Shown here: one piece after another, positions 25,562-34,076 of the stretch
Layout: every line of letters starts with the position of its first letter
How positions within the stretch are numbered: the stretch's first letter is position 1
NCBI GenBank assembly: GCA_964573295.1
Contig: CAZNJE010000002.1
Span: forward strand, 1 to 64,000
Origin: CAYQJL01 sp964573295
Lineage (GTDB): Bacteria; Eisenbacteria; RBG-16-71-46; CAIMUX01; WJJG01
Length of the DNA: 64,000 bases
Reading direction: 5' to 3'
Notes under the pieces: model-generated
Seen by the model: only the letters and a program-made list of their open reading frames with translations
Told to the model about the DNA's origin: nothing
The model's database searches: none
Program-made: the position numbers and the translations under genes

Positions 25562-27082
25562 CTAGCTTCCCTGCATCACCCGGCGCTGAAGAAGCCACCC
25601 GCCCAGGGTGGCCGAGACAACCGCGATGGCGGCCAGAACCAGAAGCGGCGTGGCGATCGCCTCGACGCCCCCGTCGGTGAAGAGCAGCGTTTGAAAGCCT
25701 TCTAGCGACCAGTAGTTGATGGTGGCCGGCGCCAAGCCGCGGACGAAACCCGGCAGCATGTTGAGCGGGATCCACGATCCGCCCAGAAACGCCATGATCA
25801 TGACCAGCATCGAGGCCAACGTGCCTCCCTGTTGCTCGGATCGCGCAATGCCGTAGACCAGCGAGAAGAGACCGGTGGCAGCCCCCAAGAACGTGATGCA
25901 CAAGAGGGCAAAGCCCAGCAAATCGGCCCGGGCCTTCAGCAGAAGCGCCCCGATCAGACCCATCGCGGCCGCCACGATCAGCCCCATCAGAATCGTGGAA
26001 AGCATCTTGCCCCAAACGATGCTGGTCGTCGGCACCGGGAAGGTCATCTGCCGCTGGAGTGTGCCCATCGCCCGTTCGCGCGGGATGTCGGCCATGAAAC
26101 CCAACGCCAGAATCGCCAGCGCGAAGCTGGCCATGCCGGGCAAGACCATCTTGAAAACGAGGTAGAATCCCGCGTTGGCGTCATCGTCGTCAGCGTCGTC
26201 ATCCTGATCCGCCGCCGCGCCGGCTTCCGACACATCACCGCCGGCCGCGCCACTCCCGCCCGGGTCACTCCCCGCCGCGCCGGTCTCGGCCGCGCCCGCC
26301 CCGGCCGTGCCGGTCGGGTCACCGCCGGCGGCGACCGCCGATTCCGCGGTAGCCGCTTGCGCCGCTGCTTGCGCCGCCGCTTGCGCCAGCTCCTCTCGTC
26401 GCTCGAGGGTCAAAAGGGAATCCTGCGTCGACTCCAGACCGATCACGGGCGGAAAGACCAGCCCCTCGATCGAGCGCAAACTGCGATTGACCGCCACGGC
26501 GATCTGCGCCACCTGCACGTCGGCGGCCAGGTGTTCGCTGAACGATCCGGCTCCCTCGCGCTCGCTCCGGTCCAGAATCTCCTGTCCGGTGGCCCGCAGG
26601 AGCTCGAGCGGTTGATCGAGAACCCGGACCGCGCCGTCGAGCAGCTCGGCCATCGTGCGGGCCATTTGCTCGGCCGCCATGGGTGCGATCGAGGCGGCGG
26701 GGTTCTTGATCACCCGTAGCGTGGTCGGCCGCCCGTCGAGCAGATCGTCGGTGAAGCCTTCCGGGATGACGAGCGCGGCCCCGACCTTGTCCTTGCGGAT
26801 CAGTCGTTGCGCCTCCTCGGCTGAAACCTCGGTGGCGTCGAAGTACTGGCTCATCTGCTCTTGATTGAAAGCACCGGCCAAGAGGCGGCTCGCCATACCG
26901 CCGTCCTCGTTGACCAGGGCCACCTTGAAGCGCGGCATCCCGCCTCCGCCCGCGCCGCCGCCAAAGGCCAGGGCCATGAGCCCGGAGAACAGGAAGGGAA
27001 AGAGCAAGTAAACGATCGAGGCCAGGGGCGACCGGAGGCGACGCAGGATGTCGTTGCGGGTGACGATCCAGATGGCTCGCAT
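25562..27082 (-). CDS. ABC-2 type exporter permease (first copy)
   Basis: 506 residues with an N-terminal membrane helix, a large external loop and five to six C-terminal helices (FALAILALGFMADIPRERAMG, MLVMIMAFLGGSWIPLNMLPG), as in ABC-2 permeases. The external loop ends in a long Gly/Ala/Asp-rich insert (about 250-300, including DDDADDDD), which looks like expanded low-complexity DNA kept in frame. The start ATG has GGGAGAG upstream. It follows the ATPase gene by 38 bp and precedes the second permease by 21 bp. Confidence 0.85.
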   Translation of the reverse strand: MRAIWIVTRNDILRRLRSPLASIVYLLFPFLFSGLMALAFGGGAGGGGMPRFKVALVNEDGGMASRLLAGAFNQEQMSQYFDATEVSAEEAQRLIRKDKVGAALVIPEGFTDDLLDGRPTTLRVIKNPAASIAPMAAEQMARTMAELLDGAVRVLDQPLELLRATGQEILDRSEREGAGSFSEHLAADVQVAQIAVAVNRSLRSIEGLVFPPVIGLESTQDSLLTLERREELAQAAAQAAAQAATAESAVAAGGDPTGTAGAGAAETGAAGSDPGGSGAAGGDVSEAGAAADQDDDADDDDANAGFYLVFKMVLPGMASFALAILALGFMADIPRERAMGTLQRQMTFPVPTTSIVWGKMLSTILMGLIVAAAMGLIGALLLKARADLLGFALLCITFLGAATGLFSLVYGIARSEQQGGTLASMLVMIMAFLGGSWIPLNMLPGFVRGLAPATINYWSLEGFQTLLFTDGGVEAIATPLLVLAAIAVVSATLGGWLLQRRVMQGS

Positions 27083-27120
27083 CGAGTGTTCTCTCCCCCA
27101 GCGCGGCCCGCCGCCGCCTC

Positions 27121-28050
27121 CTAGTCTCGCAATTCCCGGCCGGTCAGCTTCAAGAACACCCCTTGAAGCGACGGCGGCTGAATCGAGATGTCATCGACCG
27201 GCAGATCCCGTCCCAGCAGCCGTCCCAGCAGGGAGGCCACCTCACCGGTCTCGCCGCTGGCCGAGACCATCGCGTATCCGTCCTTGATCTCCAGGGGTCG
27301 GGCCACCGCTTCCTTGCGCAGAATGGCATTGATCTCGGCGGCAGTGAACTGGCCGCGCAGCGTGAGAACCTCGCCCTCACCGACGATGCGCTTCAGCTCA
27401 TCGAGCGTGCCCTCGGCCTTGATCTGGCCCTCGTCCATGATGCCGATCCGGTCGCAAAGCTGCTGAGCCTCTTCCAGGTAGTGGGTCGTGTAGAGCACCG
27501 CCGTGCCGCGGGAGGCGACTTCGCGCACGACGTCGAGGATGTTGAGGCGCGCCTGGACATCGATGCCCACCGTGGGCTCATCCAGCAGCAACAGGCGCGG
27601 CTCGTGGATCATGCCGATGGCGAGATTCAGGCGACGCTTCATGCCTCCCGAGAACTTCCGGGTGGCATCCTTCCCGCGTTCGGTGAGACCGACCGCCTCG
27701 AGCACGACATCGATCCGCCGGCCCAGGTCCGCGCCCCCCAAGCCCGCGAGCTGTCCCCAGAAGCGGAGATTCTCGCGGGCGGTCAAGTCGCCGTAGATGG
27801 CGGCTTCCTGGGGCACGACGCCGATCATCTGCTTGAATGCCAGCGGATCGCCGGCCAACTCGACGCCCTCGAGCTCCACACGCCCGGCGTCGGGTTTCAA
27901 GAGACCGCAGGTGCAGGAGATCGTGGTGGTCTTGCCGGCTCCGTTCGGTCCCAGCAGGCCATAAATCTCACCCGGGCGCACCTCGAAGGAGATATCGGCA
28001 ACCGCCTGGATCGAACCGAATGACTTCGACAGATTCGCAACCGTCAGCAT
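27121..28050 (-). CDS. ABC exporter ATP-binding protein
   Basis: 309 residues with Walker A GPNGAGKTTT, signature FSGGMKRRLNLAIGM, Walker B LLLLDEPTVGID and the H-loop after TTHYLEEAQQLCDR, then a ~80-residue C-terminal extension common in NatA/DrrA-type exporters. It energises transport by the two permeases encoded just downstream. It is the first gene of the operon; a repeat-rich 320-bp stretch lies upstream. Confidence 0.93.
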   Translation of the reverse strand: MLTVANLSKSFGSIQAVADISFEVRPGEIYGLLGPNGAGKTTTISCTCGLLKPDAGRVELEGVELAGDPLAFKQMIGVVPQEAAIYGDLTARENLRFWGQLAGLGGADLGRRIDVVLEAVGLTERGKDATRKFSGGMKRRLNLAIGMIHEPRLLLLDEPTVGIDVQARLNILDVVREVASRGTAVLYTTHYLEEAQQLCDRIGIMDEGQIKAEGTLDELKRIVGEGEVLTLRGQFTAAEINAILRKEAVARPLEIKDGYAMVSASGETGEVASLLGRLLGRDLPVDDISIQPPSLQGVFLKLTGRELRD

Positions 28051-28142
28051 GGCACCTACCGCCTGTTCAAGTGTTCACGCGCGAGGACTGTCCGGAGACG
28101 GTAGCAGTCCCGATTCCCGGTGGCAACCGGCATCCTCGGCCG

Positions 28143-28286
28143 GCAGGCGACCTCAGGCCGAGAGGCGATCTCAGGCTGACAGGCGATCTCAGGCTGACAG
28201 GCGACCTCATACCGGCAGCCGATCTCAGGCTGACAGGCGACCTCAGGCTGACAGGCGACCTCATACCGGCAGCCGACCTCAGGCCG
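28143..28286. repeat. Array of about nine 18-bp units
   Basis: Units of the type acaggcgatctcaggctg alternate with a longer composite in which the second half reads cataccggcagccgacctc. The composite appears twice (28197-28232 and 28251-28286), so the array has a higher-order duplication. Confidence 0.92.
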
Positions 28287-28316
28287 ACAGTTGGCCTCCG
28301 CCCCACGGGCAGGTGG

Positions 28317-28361
28317 GTTTGGTCGGTGAGTCGGCGTTCGGCAAGTCGGCGCTCGGTGAGT
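28317..28361. repeat. Three 15-bp units after the flippase stop
   Basis: Units of the type gttcggcaagtcggc lie about 10 bp after the stop of the flippase gene on the minus strand. Confidence 0.7.
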
Positions 28362-28370
28362 CGACACCGA

Positions 28371-29954
28371 TCATCCCATGAAGAGCCGCACCAGCGTCGC
28401 CTTCATCGGGAGCCCGGAGCGGAGCACCATGTCCCGCTCGTCCTGCCCGTACACCCGCAGGAAGCGCAGGAGCGCGTACTGCAATAAAGTAGCCACACCC
28501 AGGGCACCAACGAGCAAGAGCGGATGCTCTAGCGCCTCGCGCAAGAACCAGAAGGGCAGAACCACGGCCGAGGCCAGCAGCACGCGCCCGAAGTGCCTCC
28601 AGGGAATCGACAGACCAGGCAGCCAGCGCCGAGCCGCGGCGTACTGGAGGATGCCGCTGGCCAACAGGGCGATGGCCACCGGCGGAATCCCGCCCCAGAT
28701 CCCATAGCGGGGAATGAAGACGAAGTCGAGCACGACGTTGACGATGGCCCCGAAGACGGCGATCAGGGTGTTGATCAACACCTTCTCCTTGACGAAGAGG
28801 GCCATCCGAAGGGGCGTCACCAGAAACGACAGCAGGAAGACCAGGCAGAAGACCTGGCACAAGGCCGCGCCGGGAGCAAGTGCCTGTCCGTAGAGGGCCA
28901 GGTAGACCTCGCCACCCAGCACCGCCCCGGTCACCGCCACCGGTACGACCAGCACGAACATGAGTCGGAAGTAGAGCCGGATCCCACGGAACAGATCCTC
29001 GCGCCGGCGCGCGTGCACTTCCGAAAGCGAGGCCAGCACGATGGGCCAGATCGCCAGGGGGATGAACTCCAGGATCATCTGCGGCAGATTGTAAGCGGTG
29101 TTGAAGTAGGTGACATCGGCCGGCAACCAGTAGTGCCCGATGATCAGAGTCTCCGACGAGCGCCACAACACCTGGTTGATCAATGCCCCTAGCGCGATGG
29201 GCAGCGCGTAACGCATCAGACGGGCGGTCGAGAGTCCCCGGCCCTCGTCAGCACGCATCCAGGGCACGGCCCGCGGCAGCCAGGGGGCCAGCGCCGCCAC
29301 CCCGACCAAAAAACTGCCCGCCACCGCGAGCAGCACACCCACCAGATCGAGCCCCCTTGGCATCAGGACAAGCAAGGCACCGACGAGCACCGCCTTCTGC
29401 AGCACCGAGGCCAGTGTGAACCGGCGCATGCTGCGCACGGCCATGAACACGTGGCTCACCATGTTCCACAGCACCTCGGCCAGCAAGAGAGCGGTGCCCA
29501 GGGGCAGGATGGCACTGAGGTCGGCACGGAACTCAGGGTGGAAGAGACCGGCGATCTGTGTTCGGAAGGGCCAGATCGCCGCCAACACCACCACGTAGCC
29601 CAGGAGCTGAAGCACCAGGGCTCGGCCGAGGAGCTGGCGGGCGCCACGCGCATTGCCGCGCACGCGCAACTCGGGCAAGAACTGCAGGATGCCCTGCGCG
29701 AGTCCCAGCGCCATGGCCAGCGACAGGAACCGGGCGATGTTCAGGAACACGCCGTAGACACCGTAGGCGTGCTCACCCAGGCCGCGCACGATGAATGCGT
29801 TCGACAGCAACGAGAGCGCGGCCACCATCACTTTGGCGATCAGGCTCCAGGCCAGAGCGGTGGGAATCTCCCGCGACGTCAAGGACGGGGAGTCCGGGCC
29901 GGTGCCGCCCGGCCGGACCTCCGCGGTCTTCGGAATGGTTCCGCCGGAGGCCAT
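28371..29954 (-). CDS. Polysaccharide flippase (Wzx/MATE-like, MOP superfamily)
   Basis: About 527 residues with 12-14 membrane helices and the usual start of a lipopolysaccharide flippase (LAWSLIAKVMVAALSLLSNAFIVRGLGEHAYGVYGVF). It should move a lipid-linked glycan across the inner membrane. The frame is open to 30008, but the ATG at 29954 follows GGAGG at good spacing, and this ribosome site lies inside the end of the upstream gene, whose stop is at 29956-29958. The two genes are therefore translationally coupled. It is the last gene of the glycan operon. Confidence 0.88.
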   Translation of the reverse strand: MASGGTIPKTAEVRPGGTGPDSPSLTSREIPTALAWSLIAKVMVAALSLLSNAFIVRGLGEHAYGVYGVFLNIARFLSLAMALGLAQGILQFLPELRVRGNARGARQLLGRALVLQLLGYVVVLAAIWPFRTQIAGLFHPEFRADLSAILPLGTALLLAEVLWNMVSHVFMAVRSMRRFTLASVLQKAVLVGALLVLMPRGLDLVGVLLAVAGSFLVGVAALAPWLPRAVPWMRADEGRGLSTARLMRYALPIALGALINQVLWRSSETLIIGHYWLPADVTYFNTAYNLPQMILEFIPLAIWPIVLASLSEVHARRREDLFRGIRLYFRLMFVLVVPVAVTGAVLGGEVYLALYGQALAPGAALCQVFCLVFLLSFLVTPLRMALFVKEKVLINTLIAVFGAIVNVVLDFVFIPRYGIWGGIPPVAIALLASGILQYAAARRWLPGLSIPWRHFGRVLLASAVVLPFWFLREALEHPLLLVGALGVATLLQYALLRFLRVYGQDERDMVLRSGLPMKATLVRLFMG

Positions 29955-29955
29955 G

Positions 29956-32943
29956 CTAGAAGACCTCCAGGTAGCCGACCGTTTCGCCGTCGTAGATGTC
30001 CCGATCATCGAAGTAGTAGGTCACCGGCCAGTTGATGAGGAAGGGGCGCTCCTGCCACATGACCTTGAACGCGTACTCCCCGGGCGCCGAGTACTCGGGC
30101 ACCTCGAGCTGGAGGTGGTCGACCACGAACCAGTCGGTCGGCCAGTGCTCGATGCCGAGCAAACCGTCGAGCGGACGGTGGATCTGTCGGTAGCGGAAGG
30201 TCATGTCGAGACGCTTCTCCTGCCACCGCCGGTGGAGCTTGCTGAAGCTCACCGACCACAGCGGTCCCCGCGGTGTGGGCGTATCCATGCGCAGGTGGAC
30301 GTTGACCGGAAACTGCGGCGGTTCGCCCACGCGCCGCCAGTAGAGCGTCACCCCCACCGAATCGCCGCGGTGGACAAGGGTCGTGTCCAGATCCACGGCC
30401 GTCAGGACGATGCCGGCCAGTGTATCCGACGGGACAGGGATCACATCCTCGGGCAGATTCCGCACGAGGATGCTCCGGGTCAACTCCTGGCTGGTGCGTC
30501 CGCTGACCCGCGCCTGTCCCGCGCGAACGATGCCGGATAGAGCATCCACGTTCTCGCGGCGGACGCGGAAGAGGGCGCTGCGGTTGCGTTGTCCGTCTTC
30601 CCACACGAGCTCGAAGAGGTTGGGCTCTCCGGCCAACGACGCGAACGCGATCTCGGCCAGGCGGGGGCTGGCGTTGCAGAAAAAGTGGTGGACCGGCGCC
30701 GGCAGATCGCCGTTGACCAACACATAGTCGACGTCGAAACGGTGACACAACCGCGCCTTCTCTCCGGCACCTCGATAGGGACTCAACACATCCCGGCAGG
30801 CCGCCAGGCGCTCGAGCGCCAGTGAGTCCGACGGTGACCCATGCTGGTGCAATACCGACACGGTGTAGAGTGATGTGAAGGCCGGAATGCTGTAGCCGGT
30901 CACCGGATCGCTCAACACCACAGCCGGACCGGTGACGGTGTCCTCCAGCTTCTCCAGCAGAGGCTTCCACGCCAGGGAGGACCGGTCCTCGCGGCGCTCG
31001 AGGTTGGCCCGGGCGTAGGAATGGGCGAAACCCTCGAGGCGTGGGAACAGAAGCACCACCATGAAGACGTAGAACAGAAGCGAGGTCACGACGCGTCGTG
31101 CGGAGTGAAGCTCGAGCAGGTTCTCGCCCATGCGGCGGGCCATGTGCGCAAAAACCATCAGGAAAGGAATCGCCCACACGAACCGGGCGACCAGGTAGCC
31201 CAGGTACGGCTCGAGCAGAGGCACGAGCAGGGGATTGAAGACGATCAGAACCGGCGCCAGGCTGAGCGCCGCCATGTAGAGCACAGCATCGTCTTCCCGC
31301 GCGCGCCGCCACAGAAACAGCGAGAGGAAGACGCCGCCGAAGCCGGCCACTGAAGGGAATCGCTTCCAGTGATCCGGCATCAGGATGTAGAGATTCTCGG
31401 TAAAGGAGAGGATGCCGTGGGGGTGCGTGTGGATCGGATTGAGCGTCTCGTAGGTGAACAGATAGCGCCAGATCAGGGGGATCGCACAACCGGCACTCAC
31501 GGCGAGGATCGACTGGCCCACCCGGCGCACGCCTTCAGACCGCCAAGGTCGGAAGAGGAGCATGGCCAGGAAGAAGACGCCCAGCGAGAAGAGCACGTAC
31601 ACCGCCGCGAAGATGTGGGTCGCCGTGGCCCCGAAGGCGGCCAGCGCCACCACGATGAGCACCTTGCGCCGCCCGATCCGCAGGATGTACTCCAGGGAGC
31701 CCGCGAGGGTGGCCCAGGCCAGTACGAACCCCATCTGGCTCCCATAGCCCAGCCGCAGAAACGTACCCCGATTGATTTCTCCAAAGAAGACGAACGCCAA
31801 GAACGTGGCGAACAGGGCCGAACCCTCACTGCGCAGGAGCCGGCGGGCGAAGGAGTGGAACACCACCAGCGCCAGAGGCATCAGTAAGCCCGGTAGCAGA
31901 TCCCACAGGTGCAAGACCGATGTGTGACAGAGCACCGCTTGAACGGCGAACAAGACATGGAAGAAGCCCTTCCGGGCGTCGACGGCAGCACCGTCACCGT
32001 CAATGTAGAAGGTCGTGCGCGGCAGGATGCGGTCACGTTCGACCATCTCGCGCAGAGAACTGACGTGATCCAAAGCGTCGGTGTCGAATCCGAACATACC
32101 ACCCGCGTAAAACCCCAACGCCGACGCCGATGCCACGAGCACTCCGAGCACGAGTAGGGTCGCCCAGCGTGGTGCGACCGGGTGATCCTTCTTGTGCTGG
32201 TCACCAAGCCGGTAGGCCTCGCGCATGATGCGCTGCATGACCGGGTTGACCTGCTGTTGGGCCAGAAACAGGTCCGCTTGGGTGGGATCGTCCGCCCCCG
32301 CGCTGGCCGCCCCCATGCTGGCCGCGCCCGCGCTAGCCGCGTCCGGCGCGTTCCCCTCCGGCTCTCCGCCAGACCGCGCGCCGGTTGGCTTCCCACGGGC
32401 AGTCCCGGGGCCCCGCTCATCGGCTCCCGATATCTCGAACCCCGGCAGGGTGGAAGCCGCAACCGCCCTCTCCTCTGCTTCCCGTCGGCGAACCGAACGC
32501 GCGTTGCGCAAGTCCCGGACGAGCAGGAGCAGGGCCAATACGAAGACGACCCCGGCCAGGGCCCAGATGAGCGTCGAGAGCCGGCCCAGGACGAAGGGGC
32601 TCGTGCCGGGGTCCGGCACGGGCCCCAACCCCACATCTCCCCCAAAGAACCACCCTACCAGGGCCACGGCGGAGAAGATGAAGACGCTGAGCCCGAACGC
32701 CCGTGTCAGTCGGGCCGCCAGTCCGATCGTCGACCGTGGCAGTACGAGCAGGTGGAGGACCCATCCCGGCAACAAATAAAGGAGCGGGGCACCCAGCAGC
32801 ACGCGGATGGTCTCGGGCAAGAGGGGCGCCGACAGGTACAGCGCCGGATAGGCCAATGGGCTGGCCAGCCACATCAGATTGAGTGGACTGATGCGCCGAC
32901 GCATCAAAGGCGTCTGGTCGACCTCGCGATCCCCGGCTTCCAT
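29956..32943 (-). CDS. Large multi-pass membrane protein, probably glycan assembly (GT-C-like)
   Basis: 995 residues. Four helices at the N-terminus, a charged cytoplasmic stretch (about 145-255) with an Ala/Ser/Gly repeat, then some ten more helices up to about 650, followed by a ~330-residue soluble C-terminal domain. An acidic loop after the first helix of the second block (FGFDTDALDHVSSLREM) resembles the first external loop of GT-C glycosyltransferases, where an Asp is catalytic. It sits between a dolichol-phosphate-mannose-synthase-like GT2 and a flippase, so transfer of a lipid-linked sugar on the periplasmic side is plausible. I do not recognise a named family. Confidence 0.7.
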   Translation of the reverse strand: MEAGDREVDQTPLMRRRISPLNLMWLASPLAYPALYLSAPLLPETIRVLLGAPLLYLLPGWVLHLLVLPRSTIGLAARLTRAFGLSVFIFSAVALVGWFFGGDVGLGPVPDPGTSPFVLGRLSTLIWALAGVVFVLALLLLVRDLRNARSVRRREAEERAVAASTLPGFEISGADERGPGTARGKPTGARSGGEPEGNAPDAASAGAASMGAASAGADDPTQADLFLAQQQVNPVMQRIMREAYRLGDQHKKDHPVAPRWATLLVLGVLVASASALGFYAGGMFGFDTDALDHVSSLREMVERDRILPRTTFYIDGDGAAVDARKGFFHVLFAVQAVLCHTSVLHLWDLLPGLLMPLALVVFHSFARRLLRSEGSALFATFLAFVFFGEINRGTFLRLGYGSQMGFVLAWATLAGSLEYILRIGRRKVLIVVALAAFGATATHIFAAVYVLFSLGVFFLAMLLFRPWRSEGVRRVGQSILAVSAGCAIPLIWRYLFTYETLNPIHTHPHGILSFTENLYILMPDHWKRFPSVAGFGGVFLSLFLWRRAREDDAVLYMAALSLAPVLIVFNPLLVPLLEPYLGYLVARFVWAIPFLMVFAHMARRMGENLLELHSARRVVTSLLFYVFMVVLLFPRLEGFAHSYARANLERREDRSSLAWKPLLEKLEDTVTGPAVVLSDPVTGYSIPAFTSLYTVSVLHQHGSPSDSLALERLAACRDVLSPYRGAGEKARLCHRFDVDYVLVNGDLPAPVHHFFCNASPRLAEIAFASLAGEPNLFELVWEDGQRNRSALFRVRRENVDALSGIVRAGQARVSGRTSQELTRSILVRNLPEDVIPVPSDTLAGIVLTAVDLDTTLVHRGDSVGVTLYWRRVGEPPQFPVNVHLRMDTPTPRGPLWSVSFSKLHRRWQEKRLDMTFRYRQIHRPLDGLLGIEHWPTDWFVVDHLQLEVPEYSAPGEYAFKVMWQERPFLINWPVTYYFDDRDIYDGETVGYLEVF
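32294..32338. repeat. Three 15-bp in-frame units in the large membrane protein gene
   Basis: gcccccgcgctggcc type units at 32294-32308, 32309-32323 and 32324-32338 encode G-A-A-S-A/M on the minus strand in a cytoplasmic loop. Confidence 0.75.
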
Positions 32944-32967
32944 GCCTCGCTCACGGCCTCCCCGAGA

Positions 32968-33639
32968 TCAACTGAACCGCTTCTTGAATAGGAAAGACAG
33001 GTTCTCCCAGCCATCGCGCCATTTGCGGAGCTTCACCTCACCCACTCGCGGCTCGTACTTGATGTGGTACTCCGCGAATCGCATGTCCGGGTGTCGGGCG
33101 GCCTCGATCTTGATCTCCTGCGAGAAAGGCATGCCGTCGCTGGTTACACTCAGCTTCTCGAGCACCGATCGCTTGAAGACCCACATGCCGGATTGAGAAT
33201 CGGCCATCTTCTGCCCGAAGAGCAGCCAGGTAACAACGGTGAGCAGCCAGTTGCCGAACTTGTTGGTGGCATTCATCGCTCGCGGGTCCTTGAGCGGGAA
33301 GCGCGCCGCGGAAATAAAGTCGAGTCCTTCGGCGACCAGGTGATCGAGCAGTCCCGGAATCTCCTCGGGCGGATAGGTGCAGTCGGCATCCATCGTGACG
33401 ATCACATCCTGCGTGGCCGCCGCCATGCCGGCCTTGTAAGCCGCCCCGTATCCCTGGCGCGACTCGAAGACGACCTTGGCACCGAGTTGCTCGGCCACTT
33501 CCTGGGTGCGGTCGGTGGAGTTGTTGTTCGCAACCACGATTTCGTCGACGAAGTCCGGCAAGCGCTTGATGACCGCCTGGATGCCTTCCTCCTCGTTGTA
33601 GGCTGGGATCACCACGCTGATCGTAAGATCTTGATACAA
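32968..33639 (-). CDS. Family 2 glycosyltransferase, polyprenyl-phosphate sugar synthase-like
   Basis: GT-A fold family 2 enzyme with ISVVIPAYNEEEGI, the metal motif VTMDADCTYPPEEIP, and SGMWVFKRSVLE followed by QEIKIEAA. This is the pattern of DPM1-like enzymes that make polyprenyl-phosphate sugars on the cytoplasmic face. No membrane helix at the C-terminus. The frame is open to 33696, but a TTG at 33639 has GGAGGAG 5 bp upstream and starts at LYQDLTISVVIP, so I choose it. It is the first gene of a three-gene glycan operon, 24 bp before the large membrane protein. Confidence 0.85.
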   Translation of the reverse strand: MYQDLTISVVIPAYNEEEGIQAVIKRLPDFVDEIVVANNNSTDRTQEVAEQLGAKVVFESRQGYGAAYKAGMAAATQDVIVTMDADCTYPPEEIPGLLDHLVAEGLDFISAARFPLKDPRAMNATNKFGNWLLTVVTWLLFGQKMADSQSGMWVFKRSVLEKLSVTSDGMPFSQEIKIEAARHPDMRFAEYHIKYEPRVGEVKLRKWRDGWENLSFLFKKRFS

Positions 33640-33938
33640 CCTCTCCTCCTGGGCCGCATGTGTGAGGATCCGGCCGCTTCCAGCGACCGGCCCCAATTCA
33701 AACTGGGCTGTGCGTCAAACAGCAGGTAGCCACCACCCTCCAAAATACGCTTCCGCCTAGTGTATCGGACGATTCGGTCCGGTTCCAGCACGGCGAGTGA
33801 CCTGCTGGCGGGCATCCAGCAAGGCGACCGATCGCCCCGAATGGCTGATCCCCACCAATCCGCCCTTCTGCGCGCAACAGACTTGCGCCCGCAAACCCCT
33901 GCAGAAAAGACGATTACAGATATCGCCAGGAGGGAACG

Positions 33939-34016
33939 ATGCATAGATCGGATGCTAGAATGCGACCGCGGTCTCACCTCAGGCAGGGCACCCGCATTCC
34001 TCGGCGGACCAACTGA
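33939..34016 (+). CDS. Possible 25-residue Arg-rich leader peptide
   Basis: ATG at 33939 preceded by AGGAGGG at 33929-33935. The frame gives MHRSDARMRPRSHLRQGTRI and ends in TGA 60 bp before the chemoreceptor start. Eight of 25 residues are Arg. The strong ribosome site is the only support; it might be a regulatory leader or chance. Confidence 0.3.
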   Translation: MHRSDARMRPRSHLRQGTRIPRRTN

Positions 34017-34076
34017 CGGTTCAGTGAACGGGAAACGAGGCCTTCTCGGGCCGCAACGAGCGAGGAAGTGTACGCG

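Larger units (their letters stand above)
28051..28370. other. Repeat-filled gap between flippase and exporter operons
   Basis: Apart from the two arrays described separately, only about 90 bp next to the ATPase start are unique sequence, and the exporter promoter should lie there. No coding frame looks real. Confidence 0.55.

Noticed and set aside
28143..28286. CRISPR array
   Set aside because: Units are adjoining with no unique spacers and no cas genes are in the window; the same holds for all other short arrays.
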